From positions 62,001 to 126,000 of the forward strand of contig JBBRYI010000003.1 in assembly GCA_038237805.1 (NCBI GenBank): DNA of 64,000 bases, written 5' to 3'. Shown here in pieces: positions 8,642-18,148 of this stretch. The DNA is from JBBQFI01 sp038237805 (lineage in GTDB: Bacteria > Verrucomicrobiota > Verrucomicrobiia > Chthoniobacterales > UBA10450). Positions within the stretch are counted from its first letter, which is position 1. Every line of letters begins with the position of its first letter. The position numbers and the translations under genes were made by a program. The notes under the pieces are model-generated. The model saw nothing but the letters and a program-made list of their open reading frames with translations, made no database searches and was not told where the DNA came from.

Positions 8642-9883
8642 TTATTCGTAACGCAGGGCTTCAATCGGGTCGAGTGACGCCGCTCGATACGCCGGATACA
8701 AACCGAAACCGATCCCGATGACGGAGCAAACGATCAATCCGGCTAGCGCCCAGCCGAAGGGAAAGATCAGATCGGCTTTGAGCCAGGCCGCGAGCAAATT
8801 TCCGAAGACAACACCCAGCACAATTCCGATGATTCCACCCGCCTCGGAAATGAGAACAGCTTCGGTCAAAAATTGGCGCATGATGTCTCGGCTGCGCGCA
8901 CCGATCGATTTGCGCACGCCAATCTCTTTTGTCCGTTCCGTCACGCTCACCAGCATGATGTTCATGATTCCGATGCCTGCGGCCACCAATGCGATAAAAC
9001 TGATGACGAATGCGCCGATACGCACGACGCCCGCCACGGATGCGAAAGCGCTCTTGAGTGAGTCGTTAGTGTAAATTTCGAAATCGTTTTCCTGATTGGC
9101 CTTGAGGCCACGCGCAATTCGCATCGCACTAATTCCTTTGTCCAACGTCCGGTTATAGAGCTCGGTCGAAAATGGCTGCGTTGCTATGTTTACCGTGCGA
9201 TTCGCCTCGCCGTAATTCTCGAAAAATCTGGTGATGGGCATGAAGCAAATATCATCCTGGCTTTGCCCGAACGAGGTGCCTTTTTCGGCTAGCACGCCGA
9301 CGACAGTATAAGTATGTCCGCTCACTCGGATCACTTTGCCGATGGGCGATTCGTGCGGAAACAATCGCTTCTCGACCGATTTGCCGATGACGATAACATC
9401 GCGGGCAAGCTCGACATCTTCGTCGGTCAGATTACGACCGTAGCCAAGCGTGAAAGCATTAGCCGTGAGAAAGCCCCGATTCGTTCCTACGAGAGTGAGA
9501 CTTGGTGGTGTCTTGACGCCGTTGTAAACCGCTTGCCCCTTGAGATCACGACCAAAGCATTTGAGGCAAATCTCTGCCGCATCTCCCTGCATCAATTCGT
9601 AGTAACGCAGCGCCTGCCGATAAGTGATGTTGCGCCGGTTCTGATATTTTTTCTTCGTCTCGCCACCCGCGTCGATATTAACTGGGTATTTCGCGAACTG
9701 AAAAATATTTGAGCCGAGAAAGCTGATTCCGCTCTCGATTGAATTTTGCAGAGCGCCAATCGCTGTCATCACCGAAATGATCGAGAACACCCCGATCGTA
9801 ATCCCGGTCATTGTCAGGGCTGCGCGCAATTTGTTCGCGCCTAACGAACTCAACGCCATTGTTATGATCTCGCGAAATAACAT
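8642..9883 (-). CDS. MacB-like ABC permease (FtsX/MacB fold), second copy
   Basis: 413 residues: an N-terminal helix (ALSSLGANKLRAALTMTGITIGVFSI), a periplasmic MacB-PCD domain of about 230 residues, then three C-terminal helices with VTERTKEIGVRKSIGA and YPAYRAASLDPIEALRYE, all classic for the family. It is the last gene of a minus-strand efflux operon, 18 bases after a paralogous permease. Two separate permeases with one ATPase suggest a heterodimeric exporter. Confidence 0.9.
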   Translation of the reverse strand: MLFREIITMALSSLGANKLRAALTMTGITIGVFSIISVMTAIGALQNSIESGISFLGSNIFQFAKYPVNIDAGGETKKKYQNRRNITYRQALRYYELMQGDAAEICLKCFGRDLKGQAVYNGVKTPPSLTLVGTNRGFLTANAFTLGYGRNLTDEDVELARDVIVIGKSVEKRLFPHESPIGKVIRVSGHTYTVVGVLAEKGTSFGQSQDDICFMPITRFFENYGEANRTVNIATQPFSTELYNRTLDKGISAMRIARGLKANQENDFEIYTNDSLKSAFASVAGVVRIGAFVISFIALVAAGIGIMNIMLVSVTERTKEIGVRKSIGARSRDIMRQFLTEAVLISEAGGIIGIVLGVVFGNLLAAWLKADLIFPFGWALAGLIVCSVIGIGFGLYPAYRAASLDPIEALRYE

Positions 9884-9901
9884 GTCGACTTTGGCCGTTT
9901 C

Positions 9902-11152
9902 TTATTCGTAACGCAGAGCGGTCACTGGATCCAAACGGGAAGCCGACCATGCCGGCGCAAAACCTGAGACCAGTCCGGTCAGCACCGAGACGAGCATGCT
10001 TATGAGCACCAACCCGGAAGAAAACTGAATCGGAAAGGATGGAAAGGCGGCGCCGATTAAGAAACACATCAGGAACGAAAAGCTCAGCCCGATAAAACCA
10101 CCGAGCAGACAAAGCGCGGTGGATTCGATTAAGAATTGGAGGAGGATCGTTCGTCGTCGCGCCCCGAGCGCCTTTCGCGTCCCGATTTCTTTGGTCCGCT
10201 CTTTTACACTCACAAAGGTGATGTTCATTATGCCGATCGCTCCGACGAAAAGCGAAAGACCAGTGATGAAAAGTCCCGCGATGGCGATTGAATTCTTGAT
10301 CGGGTCAAGCGTGCTCTTCAACGCCTGCTGCTCGTTAATACTGAAGTCGTCTCTTTTTTCCGGAGGCAAGCCGCGCACCCGGCGCATCAATCCCGCGAGC
10401 TCGTCTTTCGCGTCGGCCAGCTTTGTCTTGTCCTTCACTTTTACGAGCACTTCCGCTTCGCTCTTCGCCGTGAAATATTTTTGAAAAGCAGGCAGCGGCA
10501 TCACCACAATCGCATCGAGACTGAAGAGTCCGAGAAATGACCCCTGCCGGGAAATAACGCCAACTATCTTGAATGGCTGGCCATTGATCAGGACCGATTT
10601 GTCAATCGGGCTGGCCGACGGAAAAAGCGCATCGGCCACATCGTAGCCAACTACGCAGACATTTGCACCGCCACGTGATTCTAGCTCGTTGAAAAAACGG
10701 CCTTCTTTGAAATCAAACGTCGACGTGATGATGTAATCCGAGACAGTCCCGCGGATCAAAACATTGTTCACCTCGTTGTCCGCGTATTTGACGCTGCGAA
10801 CAACACTGGAGGTCGGAATCGCGATGGTCAGGTTCGAGTTCGATGTCATCGCGATCATGCGGTTAAGCGCATCTGCGTATTCGGTCTTGATCTTCTTGCG
10901 GTCGCGATAATTCCACCAATCGTCCACATTCTTCCACGGCCATTGGCCGACGTAGAGGACATCGTCGCCGAAGATCGACATGCTTTTATCGAATCCGACT
11001 TGAATGCCGCCGATGGCGGTGCCCATCAACGTCACGGCCACAATGCCAATGATCACGCCGAGCGCGGTCAGCGTGGAACGCGTCATGTTCAAGCGCATTT
11101 GTGCGACCGCGATTTTCCCACTTTCGCTCAGCTCGTAGAGAAAACGTTTCAT
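9902..11152 (-). CDS. MacB-like ABC permease, first copy
   Basis: The 416-residue protein has the same layout as the downstream paralogue: one N-terminal helix, a periplasmic domain, and three C-terminal helices with VKERTKEIGTRKALGARRR and a terminal SRLDPVTALRYE. The ATPase is supplied by a separate gene immediately upstream (8 bases apart). With the paralogue it should form the membrane part of a mechanotransmission-type ABC exporter that works with the periplasmic adaptor of the same operon. Substrate unknown. Confidence 0.9.
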   Translation of the reverse strand: MKRFLYELSESGKIAVAQMRLNMTRSTLTALGVIIGIVAVTLMGTAIGGIQVGFDKSMSIFGDDVLYVGQWPWKNVDDWWNYRDRKKIKTEYADALNRMIAMTSNSNLTIAIPTSSVVRSVKYADNEVNNVLIRGTVSDYIITSTFDFKEGRFFNELESRGGANVCVVGYDVADALFPSASPIDKSVLINGQPFKIVGVISRQGSFLGLFSLDAIVVMPLPAFQKYFTAKSEAEVLVKVKDKTKLADAKDELAGLMRRVRGLPPEKRDDFSINEQQALKSTLDPIKNSIAIAGLFITGLSLFVGAIGIMNITFVSVKERTKEIGTRKALGARRRTILLQFLIESTALCLLGGFIGLSFSFLMCFLIGAAFPSFPIQFSSGLVLISMLVSVLTGLVSGFAPAWSASRLDPVTALRYE

Positions 11153-11160
11153 GCTGACCT

Positions 11161-11913
11161 TTAACTTGCCGCCATCGATTCCAGCGCCGGGACAAAACCG
11201 GTTTCGTCGCTTTCGATTAATCCATCGCGCAAACGAACCGTTCGCCGCGCATGCGCCGCGATATCGCGCTCGTGCGTGACTAGAATGATGGTGTTGCCAC
11301 GCTGATATAAATCTTCAAACAGCGCCATGATTTCCTCGCCGGTTTTCGAATCCAGATTGCCAGTGGGCTCGTCCGCAAGAATGATCGACGGCTTATTCAC
11401 GAGCGCGCGAGCGACGGCCACGCGCTGCCGTTGACCACCCGACAACTCGTTAGGCTTATGATGAATCCGATCGCTCAGGCCAACGTCAGCCAGGACCTGC
11501 GTGGCGCGTTCCCCGCGCGTCTCGGGATCGATGCCCGCATAAATGAGTGGAAGCTCGACGTTGCGTAGACTGGTTGAACGCGGAAGCAGATTGAACGTTT
11601 GAAAAACAAAACCGATCTCGCGATTCCGAATCGCCGCGAGTTCGTCGTCATTCATCTCGGCCACGTTCTTGCCGTTGAATTCGTAATGGCCCGACGTTGG
11701 CGTATCGAGACAACCGAGCATGTTCATGAGCGTCGATTTCCCGCTGCCGCTCGGCCCCATGATCGCGATATATTCGTTGCGATGAATTTGCAATGAGACA
11801 CCGCGCAACGCCCGCACCGTCTCTTGGCCCATCACGTAATCCTTCGTGATGTTCTGAATATCGATCACCACCCGACCGACGGCTCTGAGCGAATCCCGAG
11901 TGTCCATCGACAT
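11161..11913 (-). CDS. ABC ATPase, MacB/LolD type
   Basis: 250 residues from ATG 11913 (the frame extends one codon further, to a TTG). Walker A GPSGSGKST, signature LSGGQRQRVAVARAL, Walker B ILADEPTGNLD and the switch His in LVTHE are all present. The N-GNLDS form after Walker B is typical of the MacB/LolD/FtsE subfamily. It lies between the adaptor gene (10 bases upstream) and two permease genes, and powers that exporter. The octamer lies in the codons for PNELSGGQ, just before the signature motif. Confidence 0.95.
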   Translation of the reverse strand: MSMDTRDSLRAVGRVVIDIQNITKDYVMGQETVRALRGVSLQIHRNEYIAIMGPSGSGKSTLMNMLGCLDTPTSGHYEFNGKNVAEMNDDELAAIRNREIGFVFQTFNLLPRSTSLRNVELPLIYAGIDPETRGERATQVLADVGLSDRIHHKPNELSGGQRQRVAVARALVNKPSIILADEPTGNLDSKTGEEIMALFEDLYQRGNTIILVTHERDIAAHARRTVRLRDGLIESDETGFVPALESMAAS

Positions 11914-11923
11914 CAACTCGCCG

Positions 11924-13285
11924 CTACTTCGCCGTTTCCTTGTCGTAGGTGACCTTAGCGCCGTCTTTTAACTTGCGACTGATCGCGCTGTAACTTCCCG
12001 AAATCACTTCGTCGCCGGGTTGGACACCATTTTTGATTTCCATGTAAGTGTCATCCGCAATTCCGGTGGTCACCTTGACCAACTGCGCTTTGCTCCCTTT
12101 TTTCAAAAAAACCACCTTCGCCAGTTTTTCATGCTCCTCTTTCTGCGTGGCTTTTTCCTGGCGCTCGTTTGTGAGCTCGGCGCTGTTATCGGCTTTGTCG
12201 CGCGCGGCGATTTTCAGCTTTTTCTTTTCGATCTCTTCCGGACTCAAATTGCTATCGCCAGTGCGGATCGTCACCGCTTGCATCGGTACCGCGACCGCGT
12301 CTTTCACCATATTCGTCTCGATGTCCGCCGTACAACTCAGCCCCGGCTTCAAAGTCACATCGTGATCGTCGATTCGAATCTTCACCTGAAAATTGGTGAC
12401 TTCTTCTTGCGTGCCGGCGCCGGTCGTCGTTCCCGTGTTGGCAATTTGATAAACAGTTCCGTGAAACTTCCGATCGCCATAGGCGTCGATCTTCACATTC
12501 GACTTGTCGCCAACTTTCACATTCACCACGTCGTTTTCGTTCACGTCCACCCGCGCTTCCATGTGACCGAGATCGGCAACGCGCAGCACTTCCGTGCCAG
12601 CAAACTGATTCGTCGCCACGACCCGCTCACCCAGTTTGCTGTTTAAAATTGTTACCGTCCCATCAATGGGCGAATAAATTGTCGTTTTCGAAAGTGCGTC
12701 CCGCGCCTGGCTGGAACTCGCCTGCGCCTGCTCGATCTGATGCAACGAACTTTCGAAGGTATTTTTCCCCACGTCGTAAGCCGCTTGCGCAGTCGTAAAT
12801 TCCGATTCCGAAATCATCTTCTTATTGAACAAGTCCTGACTGCGCTTCAAATCCTGCTCCGCTTTTGTCATCGACGCCTTTTGCTGAAGGTTTGTCGCTC
12901 GCGCCGAGCTGATCGCGGCTTCCTGTTGCTCAAGCAGCGCTTTGTAGGAATCGGGTTTGATCTTAAGCAGCAGATCGCCCTTTTTCACCGCTTTGCCGTC
13001 TTCCACCGGCAAGTCGATAATTTCACCCGCGACTTCGGGCGAAATCTTCACTTCGGTCTCCGGTTGCACTTTGCCTGTTGCCGAAACCGTTTGCAGAATG
13101 GTTTTGCGGACTGCCTTTTCAGTAGTGACTGGAATGGGTTTCTCTCGCTTGCTCAGAATGATCGAGACAATGATCCAGAGCACGATCAGTCCAATTGAAC
13201 CGACGATGATTTTGCGTTTCCGGGTCCAGGGTCGCTTCTTGCAAGTCGCGGGCAAAGCCTCGGGCGTAGTGGCAGTTTGATGCAT
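11924..13285 (-). CDS. Periplasmic adaptor (membrane fusion) protein, MacA/HlyD-like
   Basis: About 453 residues from ATG 13285; a further in-frame start lies at 13360. An N-terminal membrane anchor (IIVGSIGLIVLWIIVSIIL) is followed by a split lipoyl/barrel-sandwich domain (GKVQPETEVKISPEVAGEIIDLPVEDGKAVKKGD), a long coiled-coil hairpin (near residues 100-190), the second half of the lipoyl domain and a beta-barrel domain. A Lys/Glu-rich insertion sits near the C-terminal third. It is first in the operon and links the inner-membrane pump to an outer-membrane channel. No TolC-like gene lies nearby. Confidence 0.9.
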   Translation of the reverse strand: MHQTATTPEALPATCKKRPWTRKRKIIVGSIGLIVLWIIVSIILSKREKPIPVTTEKAVRKTILQTVSATGKVQPETEVKISPEVAGEIIDLPVEDGKAVKKGDLLLKIKPDSYKALLEQQEAAISSARATNLQQKASMTKAEQDLKRSQDLFNKKMISESEFTTAQAAYDVGKNTFESSLHQIEQAQASSSQARDALSKTTIYSPIDGTVTILNSKLGERVVATNQFAGTEVLRVADLGHMEARVDVNENDVVNVKVGDKSNVKIDAYGDRKFHGTVYQIANTGTTTGAGTQEEVTNFQVKIRIDDHDVTLKPGLSCTADIETNMVKDAVAVPMQAVTIRTGDSNLSPEEIEKKKLKIAARDKADNSAELTNERQEKATQKEEHEKLAKVVFLKKGSKAQLVKVTTGIADDTYMEIKNGVQPGDEVISGSYSAISRKLKDGAKVTYDKETAK

Positions 13286-13396
13286 CAGAGGAACACCGGC
13301 GGGAGTGAAGGCGTCAGAGTTTATTTCAGATTGGACTCTTGAAAAGCAAATCCCGTTCATAGCACCAATTAGATGCGGCCACGAACGGCTTTGGAT

Positions 13397-14452
13397 TCAA
13401 TTAACCGAGGAAATCGGCGATGTCGATTTTGCGCGAATTTGTTCGATCGCCCACCGCGCGTGCTCGGAAATTAATGGTTCCGGATCCACTGCCGCCTTCT
13501 CCAGCACCGGCAGATCGCTCGTGTCGCCCACATTTCCCAAAGCGACGCAAACATTTCGCAGGAATCCCCGACGCTTGATTCGCTTGATCGGCGAGTTGCG
13601 AAAAAGCGCTCCGAATTCCACATCGCTCAGCTGTAAGTAATCGCGCAGCCGCATCGCGATGGTCGATCTACGCGCAGCGAACGCGCTTTCATTCGAAACT
13701 TTGGCAAAACGATTCCACGGGCAGGCGATTAGGCAATCGTCGCATCCGAAAATGCGATCTCCAATGAGCGGCCGAAACTCGACTGGAATCGCCCCTTTCA
13801 ATTCGATCGTAAGATAAGAAATGCACCGACGCGCATCCAATCGATGCGGTCCAGTGATTGCGCCTGTCGGACAAGCGGTGATGCAACGCGTGCAGGTTCC
13901 GCAACGTTCACGTTGTGGCGGATCGGGATTGAGTGGCAGAGTCGTGAGAATCTCGGCGAGGAAGAACCAGGTCCCCAACTGCGCATCGACCAGCATGGTG
14001 CTTTTGCCGTGCCAGCCGATTCCCGCCTCGGCCGCATAGTCGCGTTCGAGCACTGGTCCTGTGTCGACATAATATTTTTGCGTTCCGCCGTACTCACGTA
14101 GCAACTCGTCAATGGACTTCAGCTTTTTCTCGATAACTCCGTGGTAATCATCGCCCCACGCGTAACGAGCAATTCGGCCCTTCGGTGAAATGGACTTATC
14201 TACACCCTGAAAATAATTCAGGGCGAAGACGATAACCGAACGCGCACCGGGCAAGACTGTTTGCGGATCGCGGCGTTTTTCTTCGCCGCGCTCCATCCAC
14301 TCCATTTCGCCCGCTGCGCCCTCGCGCAGCCAGTCACTGAATTCATCTTTGTGCGCTGGCGGATCGCATTGCGCGATTCGGCAAGAATCGAAACCAAGCT
14401 CCGATGCGAGCTCCAATACTTGCGCACGGACCGGATCTTGCGATTGCGTCAT
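13397..14452 (-). CDS. queG: Epoxyqueuosine reductase QueG
   Basis: 351 residues, matching the family. The ferredoxin-like segment has two 4Fe-4S clusters of Cys ligands: CGTCTRCITACP near residue 193 and CDDCLIACPWN near 243. The N-terminal B12-binding domain has the expected RYAWGDDYH stretch near residue 98. The C-terminus carries HEAT-like helices. QueG makes the last step of queuosine synthesis on tRNA. It lies 9 bases after aroK on the same strand. Confidence 0.93.
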   Translation of the reverse strand: MTQSQDPVRAQVLELASELGFDSCRIAQCDPPAHKDEFSDWLREGAAGEMEWMERGEEKRRDPQTVLPGARSVIVFALNYFQGVDKSISPKGRIARYAWGDDYHGVIEKKLKSIDELLREYGGTQKYYVDTGPVLERDYAAEAGIGWHGKSTMLVDAQLGTWFFLAEILTTLPLNPDPPQRERCGTCTRCITACPTGAITGPHRLDARRCISYLTIELKGAIPVEFRPLIGDRIFGCDDCLIACPWNRFAKVSNESAFAARRSTIAMRLRDYLQLSDVEFGALFRNSPIKRIKRRGFLRNVCVALGNVGDTSDLPVLEKAAVDPEPLISEHARWAIEQIRAKSTSPISSVN

Positions 14453-14461
14453 GGAATCGCC

Positions 14462-14992
14462 CTAGTCGTGTTTTGGGGCCGCGATATTTTGCAGAACTAA
14501 ATCGCAAACCTCATCGTGACTGAGCTGCGAAGTGTCGACTCTAAGATCTGCGATCTCTTCGTAAAGAGGCAACCGGCGTTCCAAAAGTTGCTTCATCGTT
14601 GCGCGGGGATCGTCCGTGCGGAGGAGGGGACGCGAAGCTTTTCTGGAAAGGCGTTCAAACAGCGTTGCTTCATCGGCCTGCAAATAAACGACAGTTCCAA
14701 GCTGCCGCAATAACTCGCGATGAGTCGTTCGAAGAACAATGCCACCGCCGGTAACGATGATTGATGGTGCGGACGAGTCGAGTTGTCGCAACGCCTCGCT
14801 TTCGGCATCGCGAAAAAAATCTTCACCGTGAACTTCGAAAATTCGTGGAACCGATAACCCAAATTTCGCCGCGATCATTTCATCGGTATCGAAACGCGGA
14901 AACCCCGTACTTTTTTCCAACCGCCGGCCAAGGGAAGATTTTCCCGCGCCCATGAAACCGATCAAAACAATCGCCTGGCCGCCGTGTCCCAT
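14462..14992 (-). CDS. aroK: Shikimate kinase AroK
   Basis: 176 residues with Walker A GFMGAGKSS near residue 12, the shikimate-binding FDTDEMIAAKFG segment, RDAESEAL, and the GGGIVLR motif near residue 81. It phosphorylates shikimate in the aromatic amino acid pathway. It heads a short minus-strand run with queG and is divergent from purE, with 96 bases between start codons. Confidence 0.93.
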   Translation of the reverse strand: MGHGGQAIVLIGFMGAGKSSLGRRLEKSTGFPRFDTDEMIAAKFGLSVPRIFEVHGEDFFRDAESEALRQLDSSAPSIIVTGGGIVLRTTHRELLRQLGTVVYLQADEATLFERLSRKASRPLLRTDDPRATMKQLLERRLPLYEEIADLRVDTSQLSHDEVCDLVLQNIAAPKHD

Positions 14993-15088
14993 GGACGAAT
15001 ATCGATCTCAAGATCAGCGATGCAATTTTGTCGCTACAACAAAAACCACTTTACAACCTGAGCTGTTGCAAGAAGTGATGATCTGATC

Positions 15089-15583
15089 ATGGCTGAATCA
15101 AAATCTTCACTCGTAGCTGTCATCATGGGCAGCAAGTCGGATTGGGACACTATGAAAAGTTGCGTCGAGACGCTCGATCAACTTGGCGTGCCTAACGAAG
15201 CGCATGTTCTTTCCGCGCACCGAACGCCGGAGGCGACGACAGAATTCGCGCGCAACGCAGCCGACCGAGGTCTGCAGGTCATCATTGCCGCCGCTGGCGG
15301 CGCGGCGCATTTGGCGGGAGTGATCGCGGGTCACACGCGTCTTCCGGTGCTCGGCGTGCCCATGCAATCGGCGCTGAACGGTTTGGACTCGTTGCTTTCA
15401 ACGGCACAAATGCCGGGCGGAATTCCCGTCGGCACACTCGCGATCGGTAAAGCTGGTGCGAAAAACGCAGCCTTGTTGGCCGCGAGTATTCTCGCGCTCT
15501 CCGACGAAAAAATTCGTAAGAACCTCGAAGAATTTCGAAAGAAACAGACCGAAGCGGTCCTCGAACAGCGGCTTCCGAAGTGA
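15089..15583 (+). CDS. purE: N5-carboxyaminoimidazole ribonucleotide mutase PurE
   Basis: 164 residues with the family motif GSKSDWDTM at residue 14, SAHRTPE near 44, and the AAGGAAHLAGV and PVLGVPMQSALNGLDSLLS segments. The short length and the SAHRTP active-site His identify class I PurE. No purK follows; the next gene is a TsaC/Sua5 protein that starts inside the purE stop (GTGA). The octamer lies over the codons for VPNEAH. Confidence 0.95.
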   Translation: MAESKSSLVAVIMGSKSDWDTMKSCVETLDQLGVPNEAHVLSAHRTPEATTEFARNAADRGLQVIIAAAGGAAHLAGVIAGHTRLPVLGVPMQSALNGLDSLLSTAQMPGGIPVGTLAIGKAGAKNAALLAASILALSDEKIRKNLEEFRKKQTEAVLEQRLPK

Positions 15584-16581
15584 AAACGAGAATTCTTCCT
15601 GCTCACACGCAGGAAGAATGCAAGCTCGCGGTGCACGCAGCCGCGCAACTTTTGCGCGAAGGCCAAACCGTCGCGCTTCCTACCGAAACCGTTTACGGAC
15701 TCGCCGCAGATGCACTTAACCCCGCGGCGGTGATGCGAATTTTCGAAGCGAAAGAACGTCCGCGTTTCGATCCCCTGATTGTTCATTTGCCAGGCATAAG
15801 CTGGCTGGAGCAAATCACGGAGATAGAGAATGAAGCGCGGGAATTACTGAACAAACTAATCGCCAAATTCTGGCCGGGCCCGCTCACATTTGTTTTGCCG
15901 CGTAAAAAGATCGTGCCCGATCTCGTGACCGCTGGACTCAGAACGGTTGCCGTACGCATGAGTGCCCATCCGGTGTTTGTAAAAACGATTCATGAATTTG
16001 GCCGGCCCCTGGCCGCGCCGAGCGCGAACCGATTCGGTCGCATCAGTCCGACGACTGCCGAGCATGTTCGCGACGAACTGGATGGCAGAATCTCTCTTAT
16101 CGTCGATGCGGGAGCGACTGTGCACGGAATCGAATCAACGATCGTAGCAATTCATCCCAAGCGATTGGAGTTGCTGCGCCGTGGTCCGATCACTGAGGAA
16201 GAGTTGGCGGAGTTTGGTGAGGTGGCAGTGCTAACCGATGCGCGAGTGCGATCACCTGGACAATTTCCATCGCATTATGCGCCGCGCACTCCTTTGTTGC
16301 TGATAAAAAACGCAGACTCGTTTGCGCCGCCGCGGGAAGAGAAATGCGGCTTTCTCGGCTGGCGATCAGCATCAAATCAGTTTCTGGAAGTTCGAGTGTT
16401 AAGTTCTCGCGGCGATCTGCGCGAAGCCGCGACGAATTTGTTTCGCCACTTGCGCGAACTCGATCACGCGAAGCTCAATTTGATCGTGGCTGAAGAAGTT
16501 CCCGACGAGGGACTCGGCCGAGCAATCAACGACCGTCTTCGGCGCGCAGCTAACTCTGATGCGCGAGACAGGCCTGGATGA
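15580..16581 (+). CDS. Threonylcarbamoyl-AMP synthase, Sua5 type
   Basis: 333 residues from GTG 15580, overlapping the purE stop. The N-terminal YrdC/TsaC domain has TVALPTETVYGLAADA and KERPRFDPLIVHL, and later RRGPITEEEL. It continues into a C-terminal Sua5 domain of about 110 residues with the SPGQFPSHYAPRTPL linker motif, so this is the long Sua5 form rather than the short TsaC. The product is the intermediate for t6A at tRNA position 37. Its last 32 bases overlap convergent pyrG. Confidence 0.92.
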   Translation: MKTRILPAHTQEECKLAVHAAAQLLREGQTVALPTETVYGLAADALNPAAVMRIFEAKERPRFDPLIVHLPGISWLEQITEIENEARELLNKLIAKFWPGPLTFVLPRKKIVPDLVTAGLRTVAVRMSAHPVFVKTIHEFGRPLAAPSANRFGRISPTTAEHVRDELDGRISLIVDAGATVHGIESTIVAIHPKRLELLRRGPITEEELAEFGEVAVLTDARVRSPGQFPSHYAPRTPLLLIKNADSFAPPREEKCGFLGWRSASNQFLEVRVLSSRGDLREAATNLFRHLRELDHAKLNLIVAEEVPDEGLGRAINDRLRRAANSDARDRPG

Positions 16582-18148
16582 AACCTTTGAAGAGGGGATG
16601 CGGTTTATTTGGCCTGCTCTGGAATTCGGGATGGTATTGGCAGGCGAGAAAGTAAGGATGGTCACGCAGCTCGATTAACTCCGCGAGCGCGCCATCGGGT
16701 GACGTGCCCGAAATTGTAAATCCTTTTTCCTTCATCCGGTCGCGATACTTCATGTTGAATTCATAGCGGTGCCGATGCCGCTCGAGCACTTCGCCATGTC
16801 CGTAAATTTTCTCGGCCAGCGTCCCACGTTCAATTTTCGTGGGCCAGGTCCCGAGACGCATACTTGCGCCCTTGTTTTGGATTTCGCGCTGCTCTTCCAG
16901 TAATGAGATCACCGGCTCGGCCGCGTTTTTATCGAACTCCGTGCTGTTCGCTTTTTCGAGACCGCACACGTTGCGCGCGAACTCGATGGTCGCGACCTGC
17001 ATGCCGAGACAGAGGCCGAGATAGGGCACTTTATGTTCGCGCGCGAAACGCGCCGCTCGAATCTTTCCTTCCACGCCGCGCTCGCCAAATCCGCCCGGGA
17101 TCAACACTCCCGCGACATCCTTGAGTTGCCCGTCGACGCCGTCATCGAGCGATTCGGCATCGATCAGTTTCAAATGGATTCCGCAATCCTGACTCGCGCC
17201 CGCATGCGTGAGGGATTCGTAAATGCTCTTGTACGCATCCTGCAAATCGATGTATTTGCCGACGACCGCGATTTTTACCTGCTTCTTTGGACTGACGACG
17301 CGCTCCACAAATTTCCGCCAGTTCGTTAGGTCGGGCGGATGCGTATCGATGTGCAGAAGTTCGCAAACCAAGTCGTCGAGATGTTCCTCGTGCAACATCA
17401 ACGGCATCTCGTAAATCGTGTCTTTTACATCGCGCGCTTCGATCACGGCCTGCGGAGAGACGTTACAAAACATTGAGAGCTTTTGGCGCAGCTCTCCGTC
17501 CAGCGGATGTTCCGTGCGACATAACAACACCTGGGGTTGCAGGCCGATCTCGCGCAATTTCGCAATGCTTTGCTGCGTCGGTTTCGTTTTCAGTTCGCGC
17601 GCCGCTTTGATGTACGGAATCAGCGTGACGTGCATGTTGACGACGTTTTGCGGGCCGACCTCGAGGATGAATTGACGTATCGCTTCGAGAAATGGCAGAC
17701 CTTCGATATCGCCGGTCGTGCCGCCGATTTCCGTTATAACTACATCGTATTTGCTCTCATCGGAAAGTTCGCGAATGCGCGCTTTGATCTCGTCAGTTAC
17801 GTGTGGAATCACCTGGACCGTCTTGCCGAGGTAATCGCCGTGGCGCTCTTTCAAAATGACGCGCTCATACACCTGGCCGCTGGTTAGGTTATTGTTCTTG
17901 GAGAGAACGCAGTTGGTGAAACGCTCGTAATGGCCAAGGTCGAGATCGGTTTCGGCGCCATCGTTCAGCACGTAAACTTCGCCGTGCTGAAAAGGATTCA
18001 TCGTCCCCGGATCGACGTTGAGGTAGGGATCGAATTTTTGGAAAACGACACGCAGGCCGCGTAACTCCAAAAGCGTGCCGAGCGAAGCCGCGGCCAGACC
18101 TTTGCCTAACGAGCTAACGACGCCGCCAGTGACGAAGATATACTTCAT
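16550..18148 (-). CDS. pyrG: CTP synthase PyrG
   Basis: 532 residues. The N-terminal synthase domain starts MKYIFVTGGVVSSLGKGLAAASLG, with the P-loop. The C-terminal glutamine amidotransferase domain has GGFGERGVEGK, the catalytic Cys in YLGLCLGMQ (near 376) and the HPEFQSRP His-Glu pair near the end. It makes CTP from UTP and glutamine. It follows kdsB with a 4-base overlap; linking CTP supply to CMP-KDO formation is sensible. The SSLG codons carry the octamer. Confidence 0.97.
   Translation of the reverse strand: MKYIFVTGGVVSSLGKGLAAASLGTLLELRGLRVVFQKFDPYLNVDPGTMNPFQHGEVYVLNDGAETDLDLGHYERFTNCVLSKNNNLTSGQVYERVILKERHGDYLGKTVQVIPHVTDEIKARIRELSDESKYDVVITEIGGTTGDIEGLPFLEAIRQFILEVGPQNVVNMHVTLIPYIKAARELKTKPTQQSIAKLREIGLQPQVLLCRTEHPLDGELRQKLSMFCNVSPQAVIEARDVKDTIYEMPLMLHEEHLDDLVCELLHIDTHPPDLTNWRKFVERVVSPKKQVKIAVVGKYIDLQDAYKSIYESLTHAGASQDCGIHLKLIDAESLDDGVDGQLKDVAGVLIPGGFGERGVEGKIRAARFAREHKVPYLGLCLGMQVATIEFARNVCGLEKANSTEFDKNAAEPVISLLEEQREIQNKGASMRLGTWPTKIERGTLAEKIYGHGEVLERHRHRYEFNMKYRDRMKEKGFTISGTSPDGALAELIELRDHPYFLACQYHPEFQSRPNKPHPLFKGFIQACLAHQS

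Noticed and set aside
12020..12646. Plus-strand open frame of 208 codons across the adaptor gene
   Set aside because: Shadow of the MacA-like gene; Arg/His/Phe-rich translation with no recognisable domain.
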